Below, one piece after another: positions 33,413-42,031 of a DNA stretch of 64,000 nucleotides. A model generated the notes under the pieces. The model had not been told where the DNA came from. It saw nothing but the letters and a program-made list of their open reading frames with translations, and ran no database searches. The position numbers and the translations under genes were made by a program. This stretch comes from Flavobacterium pectinovorum (GTDB taxonomy: Bacteria > Bacteroidota > Bacteroidia > Flavobacteriales > Flavobacteriaceae). How positions within the stretch are numbered: position 1 is the stretch's first letter; every line of letters begins with the position of its first letter. The stretch is from NCBI RefSeq assembly GCF_006438875.1, contig NZ_RCZH01000008.1:272284-336283 (forward strand), in the 5' to 3' direction.

Positions 33413-33450
33413 AAATTCCAAACTCCAATCATTGTTGGGATTTGGAATTT
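33413..33450. repeat. AATTCCAAA-type hairpin after rpoD
   Basis: 16-base arms (33413-33428, 33435-33450) pair with two adjacent mismatches around a 6-base loop. The same hairpin sequence recurs at 54757-54794 after the HMG-CoA reductase gene, so it is a dispersed family, placed where a terminator would be. Confidence 0.65.
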
Positions 33451-33525
33451 ATTGCGAAAGTGCTTATATTGGACATTAAAGCAAACAACAGTTTGATTGA
33501 CTGTTCGTTTTTTGATTGATGATTG

Positions 33526-33550
33526 AAACTCCGGCTGATTACCGGAGTTT
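33526..33550 (+). terminator. Intrinsic terminator in the rpoD-rpe gap
   Basis: A 9-bp stem, AAACTCCGG (33526-33534) with CCGGAGTTT (33542-33550), followed by TTTATTTTTT. Confidence 0.75.
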
Positions 33551-33573
33551 TTTATTTTTTGTCAGAACGTTTT

Positions 33574-33750
33574 TTACCGCAAAGTTCATGAAGGTTTTTC
33601 ATCTTTTGAATCTTGTAAAAATACAAAGTTCGCAAAGCTTTATGTTGACCAAACTTCACGCAAAGCTTTTTTGAACTTCATAAACTCATCAAACATTCGG
33701 CATAAAAACTTTGCGAACTTTGCGTAAATCTTAGCGGGCTTTGCGGTTAA
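33574..33750. repeat. AAAGTTCGCAAAG-type repeat element upstream of rpe
   Basis: An imperfect palindrome bounded by ACCGCAAAG (33576-33584) and CTTTGCGGT (33739-33747). Inside are ACAAAGTTCGCAAAG at 33624-33638 and CTTTGCGAACTTTGCG at 33708-33723. It shares its motif with the element at 63585-63678. No gene is visible in the 414-bp rpoD-rpe gap besides this, the terminator and the hairpin. Confidence 0.6.
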
Positions 33751-33770
33751 ATTTCAATGTAATATCTTTG
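33741..33770 (+). promoter_or_regulatory. Complete rpe promoter (-33 and -7)
   Basis: TTG at 33741-33743 and TATCTTTG at 33763-33770 are separated by 19 bases, the ideal Bacteroidota spacing. The -33 element lies inside the end of the repeat element, so the repeat supplies half of the promoter. Confidence 0.7.
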
Positions 33771-33798
33771 TAAAAAAAACAACACACACAACTACACA

Positions 33799-34461
33799 AT
33801 GAAGAATACACTTATAGCTCCTTCGGTTCTTGCAGCTGATTTTGCCAATTTACAACGTGATCTCGAAATGATCAATAACAGTCAGGCTGATTGGTTTCAT
33901 ATTGATATTATGGACGGAGTTTTTGTTCCGAATATTTCTTTTGGAATGCCTGTTTTAGAAGCAATTTCAAAACATGCAAAAAAATATATTGATGTACATT
34001 TAATGATTATTGATCCGGATCGATACATTAAAACTTTTGCCGATTTAGGCGCGAATGGCTTAACAGTACATTATGAAGCTTGTACGCATTTGCACAGAAC
34101 ATTACAAGCAATTAAAGCCGAAGGAATGAAAGCCGGAGTTGCGATTAACCCGCATACAAATATTGATTTACTAGAAGATGTAATCAATGATATTGACTTA
34201 GTTTGTATTATGAGTGTGAATCCGGGTTTTGGAGGACAATCGTTCATCGAAAATACTTACGATAAAGTCAAAAAACTAAAAGCTTTAATTACACGCAAAA
34301 ATGCTTCAACATTAATCGAAATTGATGGCGGTGTAACAAGCAAAAATGCAAAGCAATTAGTAGAAGCCGGAGCGGATGTTTTGGTTGCCGGAAGTTTTGT
34401 TTTTAAAGCCGAAAACCCAACTCAAACTGTTGCAGAATTAAAAACTCTGACTACTTTTTAA
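33799..34461 (+). CDS. rpe: Ribulose-phosphate 3-epimerase
   Basis: This 220-residue TIM barrel interconverts ribulose-5-P and xylulose-5-P in the pentose phosphate pathway. Seen: IAPSVLAADFANL with the catalytic Ser region, FHIDIMDGVFVPNISFG with the metal-binding His/Asp, DVHLMIIDPDRYI, MSVNPGFGGQSFI and EIDGGVTSKNA followed by VAGSFVF. All catalytic segments are present and the length is normal. It is monocistronic with its own promoter and terminator. Confidence 0.97.
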   Translation: MKNTLIAPSVLAADFANLQRDLEMINNSQADWFHIDIMDGVFVPNISFGMPVLEAISKHAKKYIDVHLMIIDPDRYIKTFADLGANGLTVHYEACTHLHRTLQAIKAEGMKAGVAINPHTNIDLLEDVINDIDLVCIMSVNPGFGGQSFIENTYDKVKKLKALITRKNASTLIEIDGGVTSKNAKQLVEAGADVLVAGSFVFKAENPTQTVAELKTLTTF

Positions 34462-34485
34462 TTAAACAAAAATATAAAAACACAG

Positions 34486-34505
34486 GCCGAAGAGAAATCT
34501 TCGGC
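34486..34505 (+). terminator. Intrinsic terminator after rpe
   Basis: An 8-bp stem (GCCGAAGA with TCTTCGGC) closed by a GAAA tetraloop, then a T-run. Confidence 0.85.
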
Positions 34506-34560
34506 TTTTTTATTGAATTAAATCTATCCTGTCTTCTTAAGAAAATCAGCAAAATCACGG

Positions 34561-35100
34561 TTAATTCTATCCAACTCTTTTAAGTAGTTTTTTTTGCCAC
34601 GAACCGAACTATAGTGAACAAGTGAAGCAATTCATGAATTATTTTTTCACGCAGATTTAAAAAGATTTATACAGATAAGCGCAGATTAATTTAATAAAAA
34701 TCCAAAATTAGATTTGCTCTAATCTCTCAAATCTGCGTGAAACAACAAATCATTTTAATCTTAAGAATTCTATCTAACTTTTTTAAGTAGTTTTTTTTGA
34801 GTTAGTAACTCTTTATGAAACTCCTAAAATATTATCTTTTAAATTCTATCTAACTATTTTTTTAAGTTGCTGATAAATAAATCCTGGCGGGACGTCATAT
34901 TTATAGAAAAAATTAACGGTTAGTTGATAAAACCCCATAGGGGTGGCATCTTAGCAATTAGATCTTAATATAGATGTCGCTCCGATGGAGCTTTAACCCT
35001 AAGAACGTTAATATTAGCTATAAATATGGCGCTCCTCCAGAGCTTTTAAAAATTAGGACTAAAGGCTTTATTCGCTTACACAAGTTAGCTACTATTTGTC
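34561..35100. repeat. Repeat-rich gene-free region
   Basis: Three direct copies of AATTCTATC[C/T]AACT followed by a T-rich tail occur at 34563-34595, 34766-34798 and 34842-34869. A 14-bp inverted pair, TTTCACGCAGATTT (34645-34658) and its complement (34729-34742), lies between the first two. Further right are CCCCATAGGGG, a CTCCGATGGAG palindrome near 34980 and an inverted CATATTTATAG/CTATAAATATG pair. I see no credible gene; an 83-codon open frame at 34974 is built from these repeats. Confidence 0.6.
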
Positions 35101-35146
35101 AAAGCCCCAAACACACTTTCTTGAAATCTGTGGTTAAAAAGCAAAA

Positions 35147-35986
35147 TCAATTCGATAAAACTTTAGCTTTTCTATACGCAGTAAGACTGATCTCATTATG
35201 TTTCTTAAAGAATTTATTCAGATGACTTTCATCAGAAAAACCAAATTCATCTACAATTTCATTAATTCTCATATCACTAAAAGTCAACCTATGCTCTATC
35301 AGTCTTAGTTTATAATTTGAAACGAAAGACTGAAGCGTTTCTCCGCAATTACTCTTAAAATAACTCCCAAGATAAGTATCCGATATATCAAATTTCTCTG
35401 CTATAGCCGAAGCTTTTAATTTCTCTGGAAAGAAAATATTGGTCTGAATATAACTAATGATTTCCAAAATTCTTTTATCAGCATTTTCCTTTACGCCGGA
35501 TGGTTTTATTATCGCAATGTTTCGGGCAGCAATTACTATAAGTGCATTTACATAATGAGTAATTAAATCTTCATCATAAATATCTTTGTTATCAATAGCA
35601 TAGATTAGCGATTCGGCAATTGATCTCACAAGAAATTCGTCTGCTTTTCGTTTCAAAATACAGCCTGACAAATGCGATGCATAATGCAGCAAACATTCAA
35701 TATGATCAATACTTTTTGATCGATATTCTTTTACATATTCATTATTAATCTTAACCAATAAAAACTCTGTTGTCGTAGTAATATCAAAATTATGATAATC
35801 ATTTGGTGTCAGTAACATTAGATTTCCCGTTTGATAAGAAATTGAATTTCCATTAATATGAAGAAATCCGGTGCCTGAAACCACATAAACCATCTGAAAA
35901 AAACTAAACTTCGAATTGACAATCGGACATTCATCTACTTTCTTATAAAGTACTTCAACAGACTGATGCATATTCTCTTTTTTCAT
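35147..35986 (-). CDS. AraC-family transcriptional regulator
   Basis: The protein has about 279 residues, with an N-terminal cupin-like sensing domain (about 20-95, GTGFLHINGNSISYQTGNLMLL) and a C-terminal pair of HTH motifs. These include SAIAEKFDISDTYLGSYFK and the AraC signature with INEIVDEFGFSDESHLNKFFK. The start at 35984-35986 (MKKENMHQ) lies four bases after a TACTTTTG element; an ATG at 36010 lies upstream of that promoter and is unlikely. It is divergent from an MFS exporter 84 bp away, which it probably controls. Confidence 0.9.
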   Translation of the reverse strand: MKKENMHQSVEVLYKKVDECPIVNSKFSFFQMVYVVSGTGFLHINGNSISYQTGNLMLLTPNDYHNFDITTTTEFLLVKINNEYVKEYRSKSIDHIECLLHYASHLSGCILKRKADEFLVRSIAESLIYAIDNKDIYDEDLITHYVNALIVIAARNIAIIKPSGVKENADKRILEIISYIQTNIFFPEKLKASAIAEKFDISDTYLGSYFKSNCGETLQSFVSNYKLRLIEHRLTFSDMRINEIVDEFGFSDESHLNKFFKKHNEISLTAYRKAKVLSN

Positions 35987-35990
35987 CTTG

Positions 35991-35998
35991 CAAAAGTA
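35991..35998 (-). promoter_or_regulatory. -7 promoter element of the AraC regulator
   Basis: TACTTTTG on the minus strand, then CAAG, then ATG. The spacing implies a leaderless message, or a start at the later ATG (35971). Confidence 0.6.
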
Positions 35999-36043
35999 CT
36001 TCTTTATCATTTAATTGTACTGACAAACAATATTAATTCAGTT

Positions 36044-36051
36044 TATTTTTG
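36044..36051 (+). promoter_or_regulatory. -7 promoter element of the MFS exporter
   Basis: TATTTTTG fits TAnnTTTG and ends 19 bases before the ATG at 36071. The regulator and exporter promoters are back to back within 60 bp. Confidence 0.6.
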
Positions 36052-36070
36052 CTAAAAAATATTAAAAAAA

Positions 36071-37600
36071 ATGAAGCAAAAATTTTACTCCGCCAAAAAC
36101 ACTATTGTTTTAATCGCTATTTGTCTGGCTACATTGATGTTTTCTTTGGAAATTTCAAGTGTTCCGGTTATACTCCCAACGCTCGAAAAAGTACTTAATG
36201 CAAATCTCAAAGACATGCAATGGATTATGAACATCTATACAATAGGATGTACCACAGTTCTTATGGCTGCCGGAACATTAGCAGATCGATATGGCAGAAA
36301 ACGCATTCTAATAATTACTTTAATTTTATTTGGCATTTCCTCGTTAATTTGTGGTTTGGCAGAAAATATTGCTGTGCTCATAATCAGTCGTTTTTTTCAG
36401 GGAATAAGTGGCGGCGCAATGCTTATTTGCCAAGTTGCCACATTATCCCATCAATTTCAAGAAGGAAAAGAACGCAGTAAAGCTTTTGGCATCTGGGGAA
36501 TTATTCTGGGCGTTGGATTGGGTTTTGGACCTATAATAGGCGGATCAATAATAGCCCTGTTATCCTGGCAATGGGTATTTCTAATACATGTTCCCATAGC
36601 GCTTTTGGCTGTTATTTTGGTTTACGGTTACGTAGACGAATCTAAAGATTCTGACGCTAAAAAAATAGACATTTGGGGAATGATTACTTTGTCTACATCC
36701 GTATTTGGGTTAACCTATTTTATTACTCAAGGTCCGGATCTTGGTTTTACCAGTCCTATAGCTTTGAGTATTATAAGCCTTACAATTATAAGTTTTATTA
36801 TCTTTTTAAAAGTCGAAAAAACGAATCAATATCCAATGTTTGATTTTTCGGTTTTCAAAATCCGCAATTTTTCGGGTGCCATTCTGGGATCTATCGGGAT
36901 GAATTTTAGCTTTTGGCCCTTTATAATTTATTTACCTATTTATTTCCAAAGTTGTTTAGGATATGACGTGGTAACTGTAGGATTGTCTTTGCTGGCTTAC
37001 ACTCTTCCAACTTTAATTATCCCTCCTTTTGCCGAATATCTTTCGGTACGATATCGCACGGGAATTGTGATTCCGTTAGGTTTGTTTGTAATAGGATTAG
37101 GCTTTATTCTTATGAGATATGGCAGTACTGCTGAACATGCAAGTTGGTTAACAATGCTTCCCGGTTCTCTACTCGCAGGAATTGGATTAGGTTTAACCAA
37201 TACACCTGTAACCAATACAACAACAGGTTCAGTCTCTTCCAATCGCTCAGGAATGGCATCAGGAATAGACATGAGTGCAAGATTAATTACCTTGTCTATT
37301 AATATTGCATTAATGGGATTTATATTAGTCGAAGGAATCTTTTCACACTTAAATACTGCATTTTCAGGATCTGTCAATAAAGCAGCATTGCGTTCCATTT
37401 CAGAAAAAGTAGCTGCAGGAAATTTTTCATCCCTTAAGCAAGATTTTCCGGAATTAGCAATATTAGATTCGTCAAATTCAGTCTTACATTCCGCGCTTGC
37501 TCATGGTTTTGAAATAATATTGCTTTATGGAGGAATTGGCGTTTGGATATTAGCCATTTTGAGTTTTATACTCTTTAACCCAAGAAAATTCAAAAACTGA
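36071..37600 (+). CDS. MFS transporter, DHA2 (14-TM) drug-efflux type
   Basis: The 509-residue transporter has 14 predicted TM helices. Seen: the motif A region GTLADRYGRKRIL between TM2 and TM3, GISGGAMLICQVATLS, and motif C-like WGIILGVGLGFGPIIGG in TM5, characteristic of drug/proton antiporters (EmrB/QacA/SmvA group). The long C-terminal loop between TM13 and TM14 (about 425-475) is typical. It is controlled by the divergent AraC regulator (inference). Substrates are not predictable. Confidence 0.9.
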   Translation: MKQKFYSAKNTIVLIAICLATLMFSLEISSVPVILPTLEKVLNANLKDMQWIMNIYTIGCTTVLMAAGTLADRYGRKRILIITLILFGISSLICGLAENIAVLIISRFFQGISGGAMLICQVATLSHQFQEGKERSKAFGIWGIILGVGLGFGPIIGGSIIALLSWQWVFLIHVPIALLAVILVYGYVDESKDSDAKKIDIWGMITLSTSVFGLTYFITQGPDLGFTSPIALSIISLTIISFIIFLKVEKTNQYPMFDFSVFKIRNFSGAILGSIGMNFSFWPFIIYLPIYFQSCLGYDVVTVGLSLLAYTLPTLIIPPFAEYLSVRYRTGIVIPLGLFVIGLGFILMRYGSTAEHASWLTMLPGSLLAGIGLGLTNTPVTNTTTGSVSSNRSGMASGIDMSARLITLSINIALMGFILVEGIFSHLNTAFSGSVNKAALRSISEKVAAGNFSSLKQDFPELAILDSSNSVLHSALAHGFEIILLYGGIGVWILAILSFILFNPRKFKN

Positions 37601-37601
37601 T

Positions 37602-38384
37602 TTAGAAATCCTTACTGCTTTTTAAGTTTTTCAAATTAGGGAAGAAATCAATTCCGGTCATTTTCTCCAAAGTTTCAATAGGAACTACAAAATCATATAG
37701 TGACTTATCGCTATCTTCATTCGGAACCAGAAAAGCAATTGCTTTATGTTCTTTGCCTGATTTAGTTAGAATAATTTTATAAAAATATTTAGGGACAGCA
37801 ACATTTTCTGTCCCTATTTTTTTATCCGAATCATTCAAAATTCCGCCAGTTACCACATAAATATCATTGTATTTATCTGCCCAATAACGTGTTTTTTGTT
37901 CTAATCTATTCCAAATTCCGCTATTGAAATCATGTTTTTGAGGAGAAATATTAGAGGTGTAAAACGTATCATTATAAGCATTTTTGTCAAACTCCATGTC
38001 ACCGGCAGGACAAAGATGTCCTTTATCATAACCTGATTTTTTATAATTTCTCCAATCTGCAGAACCAGTCGTTACTTTAGGATCTTCAATAAAATAAGGA
38101 CGTTTGTAATCTCCATTTTTAAGATATTCTTTCTTTAATTCATAAGCAACCCATTCAGCCTGCTCATATTTTTCATTATAAGAAAGTGTATAATATTTGT
38201 GCTTTACAATTTGTTTTGTGGTTGAAGTGGGCAAATATGCAATCGTATACAAAGAATCAGTTGTATTTTGAGCCGAAGAAAAAGGAGATTGTTTTTCTTG
38301 TAATGTTACACTTTCTGTACTACTTTCTTTTTTACAAGACCATAATACAAAACTAATTAATCCCAAAACAATATAATTCTTCAT
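37602..38384 (-). CDS. DNA/RNA non-specific endonuclease, lipoprotein
   Basis: The 260-residue protein has a lipoprotein signal (FVLWSCKKES, Cys16) and a betabetaalpha-Me nuclease domain of the NUC1/NucA type. The catalytic motif appears as YDKGHLCPAGDM (family DRGH, with Lys for Arg and the catalytic His kept), and the metal-binding Asn region as SNISPQKHDFNSGIWNRLE. It is probably an extracytoplasmic nuclease for nutrient DNA. Converges on the MFS gene with one base between stops. Confidence 0.92.
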   Translation of the reverse strand: MKNYIVLGLISFVLWSCKKESSTESVTLQEKQSPFSSAQNTTDSLYTIAYLPTSTTKQIVKHKYYTLSYNEKYEQAEWVAYELKKEYLKNGDYKRPYFIEDPKVTTGSADWRNYKKSGYDKGHLCPAGDMEFDKNAYNDTFYTSNISPQKHDFNSGIWNRLEQKTRYWADKYNDIYVVTGGILNDSDKKIGTENVAVPKYFYKIILTKSGKEHKAIAFLVPNEDSDKSLYDFVVPIETLEKMTGIDFFPNLKNLKSSKDF

Positions 38385-38471
38385 ACAATAGTTTTTTTTT
38401 CAATATTTGACTCGCAATGAGTACTTTCAAACAGATTACAAATTACTTCTTACCAGATATAAACTTACAAA

Positions 38472-38507
38472 AAAACGCTCCATAAATTTAAATTTATGGA
38501 GCGTTTT
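38472..38507 (-). terminator. Palindromic intrinsic terminator after the S41 protease
   Basis: An uninterrupted 36-base palindrome (18-base arms, 38472-38489 and 38490-38507) bounded by AAAA and TTTT. It lies 26 bases past the protease stop. Confidence 0.8.
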
Positions 38508-38532
38508 AATAACAAATTAATCCTTTGTAGAA

Positions 38533-40719
38533 CTAAGATTTTACTAATTTATCTTTTTTCATTTTTGGAGAAACAGCGTTTTTCACAAAGCCTTTAGACT
38601 GTAAATCATCTAAAACATTTAAAGCTTCTTCTACATAAACATCTTTAGATAAAGCTTGATGCCAAGCATCTCTTTTTTCTTTTAATGTAGCGTCATTTTT
38701 CATTTCAAGTTCTTCGTAAGGCAATGATTTAAAAAGCAAACTGTTTTTATAATCTGAAATAGGTTTGTATTTTTTACCTTCATTTTCAACTTGCTCCTGA
38801 GTAGCTTTAAAGCTTGTAATATTTAAGCTATAAGTATTCTCTTTATTTTTAACATCGATCCATTTTGCATTATCTTCAATCAATTTGAATTGTGCATTTT
38901 GAGCGATTCTGTTTTTACTATTATCAATTGCTTTAGCAAAATTTTCGTTGGAAGTCCAAGTGCTATAATCTGCAGGATCAATTTTATCCCAAGGCATTGC
39001 ATTGTCAATATCACGCTCACCCATTTTTAAATAAGCATAACGATCCGGCATAACAACATCACTATGAACACCTTCTAACTGAGTAGAACCTCCGTTGATT
39101 CTGTAAAACTTTTGTCCGGTAATTTTCAAAGCTCCTAAATCTCCATAATTTGCATTACGCACAAATTGATTCAGATCAAGTACATTTTGCACCGTTCCTT
39201 TACCATAAGTTTGTTTACTGCCAATGATAACTCCACGTTTGTAATCCTGAATTGCAGCAGCCAAAATCTCTGATGCAGATGCTGAGAAACTATTAACCAT
39301 AATTACTAATGGTCCATCCCACTCGATTTTTTTATCTTTATCGTATAAAACCTCTTTCTTTTTTCCGGCAGATTTCACCTGAACAATTGGTCCTTCTTCA
39401 ATAAATAAACCTGCAATATCAACCACTGTAGACAAAGATCCTCCACCGTCGTCACGTACATCAAGCACAATACCATTGATGTCTTCTTTTTTCAGTCTTT
39501 CAACTTCAAGAGCGATATCTTTTCCGGCATCACGACCATCTTTGTTTTCAAAATCAATGTAGAATTTAGGCAAATAAATCACCCCGTATTTCAATCCATT
39601 TCTTTCTACAATACTAGATTTAGCGTATGTTTCTTCGATTTCAACAACATCTCTGACAATTGAAATCACTTTAATTGTTCCATCAACTTTTTTAACAGTA
39701 AGCTTAACTTCAGTTCCCTTGTGTCCTTTGATTTTTTTCACAACATCATCAAGACGCATTCCTACTACATCAACCGGTTCTTCGTTTCCTTGTGCCACTT
39801 TCAAAATTAAATCTCCGGCTTCCAATTCTTTTCCTTTCCAGGCAGGACCTCCAGAAATCAATTCGTCAATTTGAGTAAAATCGTTTTTCTTAGTTAATCT
39901 TGCTCCAATACCTTCCAGTTTTCCGCTGATATTAACATCAAAACGGTCTTTTTCTTCCGGTGCAAAATAGCTTGTATGCGGATCAAAGCGAGTCATGATT
40001 GAGTTTACATATACAGAAAACCAATCTTCTTTGTTCAAATCTTTAATTACACCAAAATTGTCGTCCAATGATTTTAAAGAACTGTCACGAGTTTCTTTTT
40101 CTAATGCTTCAAAAGATTTTTCTTTATAAGCAGGATCTTTTTTCTTCTTATCCTCTTCTAATTTTTGTTTAGCAACAAGCGAAGAAAGTGTCGACAATTT
40201 GATTTGTTTTCTCCATCTTTCGTTAATTTCAGTCAGATTTTTTGCATACGGAATATGCTCATAATCTGCATTAAAACTCTCATCAACAGTATAGTTGAAG
40301 GGTTGCGCCAAAATAGTCTTATAACGTTTTTTGCTTTCTTCCATACGTTTCATCAATCTAGTATAAGTAAGATTGAAAAACGTCAGATCTTTATTCAAAA
40401 ACTGATCATCTAACTGCAATTCATATTGTTTGAATTCGTCAATATCAGATTGCAGGAAGAATCTTTTTGAAGGATCCAGTGCCTCGATATAATCTTTAAA
40501 AATTCCTTTCGAAAACTCATCATTTATTTCTGCAGGGCTGTAATGTCCTTTTTCAATAACAAAAGCAAGCAATTCTAAAAGCGTTTTATCTCTATTTGGG
40601 TCCGGATCTACCGTCTTATCTGCATTAATTTTAAAAGCAAACAAGGTCAATGACAAGCATAATACGGCTATAAGTATTTTATAATTTCTTTTCATAAACT
40701 GAATAATAGCATTCATCAA
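38533..40719 (-). CDS. Carboxy-terminal processing protease (Prc/Tsp, S41)
   Basis: The 728-residue periplasmic or anchored protease has an N-terminal signal/TM (about 12-30), a helical N-domain, and a PDZ domain (about 245-335, GIGARLTKKNDFTQIDELIS). The S41 core carries the catalytic Ser in VMVNSFSASASEIL and the catalytic Lys in IIGSKQTYGKGTVQN. A C-terminal Tsp-type DUF3340 domain follows. Members degrade damaged or tagged envelope proteins and adjust cell-wall hydrolases. A second in-frame ATG (40695) is an equally good start. Confidence 0.93.
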   Translation of the reverse strand: MMNAIIQFMKRNYKILIAVLCLSLTLFAFKINADKTVDPDPNRDKTLLELLAFVIEKGHYSPAEINDEFSKGIFKDYIEALDPSKRFFLQSDIDEFKQYELQLDDQFLNKDLTFFNLTYTRLMKRMEESKKRYKTILAQPFNYTVDESFNADYEHIPYAKNLTEINERWRKQIKLSTLSSLVAKQKLEEDKKKKDPAYKEKSFEALEKETRDSSLKSLDDNFGVIKDLNKEDWFSVYVNSIMTRFDPHTSYFAPEEKDRFDVNISGKLEGIGARLTKKNDFTQIDELISGGPAWKGKELEAGDLILKVAQGNEEPVDVVGMRLDDVVKKIKGHKGTEVKLTVKKVDGTIKVISIVRDVVEIEETYAKSSIVERNGLKYGVIYLPKFYIDFENKDGRDAGKDIALEVERLKKEDINGIVLDVRDDGGGSLSTVVDIAGLFIEEGPIVQVKSAGKKKEVLYDKDKKIEWDGPLVIMVNSFSASASEILAAAIQDYKRGVIIGSKQTYGKGTVQNVLDLNQFVRNANYGDLGALKITGQKFYRINGGSTQLEGVHSDVVMPDRYAYLKMGERDIDNAMPWDKIDPADYSTWTSNENFAKAIDNSKNRIAQNAQFKLIEDNAKWIDVKNKENTYSLNITSFKATQEQVENEGKKYKPISDYKNSLLFKSLPYEELEMKNDATLKEKRDAWHQALSKDVYVEEALNVLDDLQSKGFVKNAVSPKMKKDKLVKS

Positions 40720-40876
40720 ATTTTTTAATCTAAGTTACGGTAAAAACTGTGCCAACAAAGCCAAGCCCACTATAATTTTTTGTTAAAGATATAAAAATGT
40801 TTGACGCGCTAAAACCTTCTTCAAATTAGTTGACAAATTTTACTTTATTTGTGACTATTCAACCAAAATCTGTCAC

Positions 40877-40884
40877 TACATTTG
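40877..40884 (+). promoter_or_regulatory. -7 promoter element of surE
   Basis: TACATTTG fits TAnnTTTG and ends 35 bases before the surE ATG at 40920. Confidence 0.55.
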
Positions 40885-40919
40885 TTTTAAAATCCTACAT
40901 TAAAAACTATAATTCGTAA

Positions 40920-41699
40920 ATGAAAAGCGAAAAACCACTGATATTAGTTACCAACGATGATGGTATTTTGGCTCCCGGAATCCGAGCATTAATAAGCGTT
41001 ATGGAAACAATTGGCGAAGTTATCGTTGTTGCTCCTGACAAACCTCAAAGCGCCATGGGACATGCCATAACCATTAATAATACATTGTTCCTGGACAAAA
41101 TCTCAAAAGAAGATGACATTATTACCGAATACAGCTGCTCCGGGACTCCTGTTGATTGTGTAAAACTGGCAGTAAACGAAATCTTAAAACGAAAACCCGA
41201 TTTGTGTGTTTCCGGAATCAATCACGGTTCTAACTCTTCTATAAATGTAATTTATTCCGGAACTATGAGTGCTGCAGTTGAAGCCGGAATTGAAGGAATT
41301 CAGGCAATTGGTTTCTCCTTATTAGACTTTGACTGGAATGCCGATTTTGAGCAAGTAAAATCATTCGTTAAAAAAATAACTCTGGAAACTCTGGCTAATA
41401 AATTACCGCCAGGCGTTGTTTTAAATGTTAATTTTCCAAAATTAAAAGAGAACGAAATTAAGGGAATTAAAATTTGTCGTCAGGCGAAAGCTTATTATGC
41501 ACAGAAATTTGACAAACGACAAACTCCTTATGGGAAAGATTATTATTGGCTTACAGGAAAATTCACCAACGAAGACAAAGGCGAAGATACTGACGAATGG
41601 GCTTTAGAAAACGGATATATTTCAGTCGTTCCGGTACAATTTGACTTAACGGCACACCATACTATACAACAACTTAATACTTGGAAATTAAATGAATAA
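40920..41699 (+). CDS. surE: 5'/3'-nucleotidase SurE
   Basis: The 259-residue metal-dependent phosphatase acts on nucleoside monophosphates. Signatures: ILVTNDDGILAPGIRAL with the metal-binding Asp-Asp, DKPQSAMGHAIT, SGTPVDCVKLA and SGINHGSNSSINVIYSGTMSAA. Length is normal. Its last 8 bases overlap the next small membrane gene. Confidence 0.96.
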   Translation: MKSEKPLILVTNDDGILAPGIRALISVMETIGEVIVVAPDKPQSAMGHAITINNTLFLDKISKEDDIITEYSCSGTPVDCVKLAVNEILKRKPDLCVSGINHGSNSSINVIYSGTMSAAVEAGIEGIQAIGFSLLDFDWNADFEQVKSFVKKITLETLANKLPPGVVLNVNFPKLKENEIKGIKICRQAKAYYAQKFDKRQTPYGKDYYWLTGKFTNEDKGEDTDEWALENGYISVVPVQFDLTAHHTIQQLNTWKLNE

Positions 41700-41964
41700 A
41701 GCAGACATTCTTATCGGATTTATGATCGGTATTTTTACTTCTATTCTTGGAAGTTATTTGTTTATTACCTTTTTTACCACTTTTGACATTTCGACAGGAA
41801 TTGAAACTATTAGAAAGCAAGGTTATTTAGGAAAAGTAATTACTTTGGGAACCATTTTAGATCTTGCTGTTTTTTTAATTCTTCTAAAAAGAAACAAAGA
41901 ATTGATGGCAAGAGGAGTCGTGTTGGCTGTGATTGTTTTGGCAATTTCTACCTTATTTATTTAA
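41692..41964 (+). CDS. Small membrane protein downstream of surE
   Basis: The 90-residue protein has three hydrophobic helices (about 5-27, 48-64 and 72-89) and a short polar loop. No family is recognised. It overlaps surE by 8 bases (ATGAATAA), so it is probably translationally coupled; a similar surE-small protein-lpxB arrangement is seen in other flavobacteria as far as I recall. Function unknown. Confidence 0.75.
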   Translation: MNKADILIGFMIGIFTSILGSYLFITFFTTFDISTGIETIRKQGYLGKVITLGTILDLAVFLILLKRNKELMARGVVLAVIVLAISTLFI

Positions 41965-41968
41965 ATCT

Positions 41969-41976
41969 TATCTTTG
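41969..41976 (+). promoter_or_regulatory. -7 promoter element of lpxB
   Basis: TATCTTTG fits TAnnTTTG. It starts 4 bases after the small membrane gene and leaves a leader of about 50 bases before lpxB. Confidence 0.55.
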
Positions 41977-42031
41977 CACTGCAAAAAAATATTGTGTTTA
42001 AAAATCGAAACACACTTTCAAAGAAATCTAT

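Noticed and set aside
34974..35225. 83-codon plus-strand frame
   Set aside because: It is made of the CTCCGATGGAG-type repeat and the antisense of the AraC gene 3' end.
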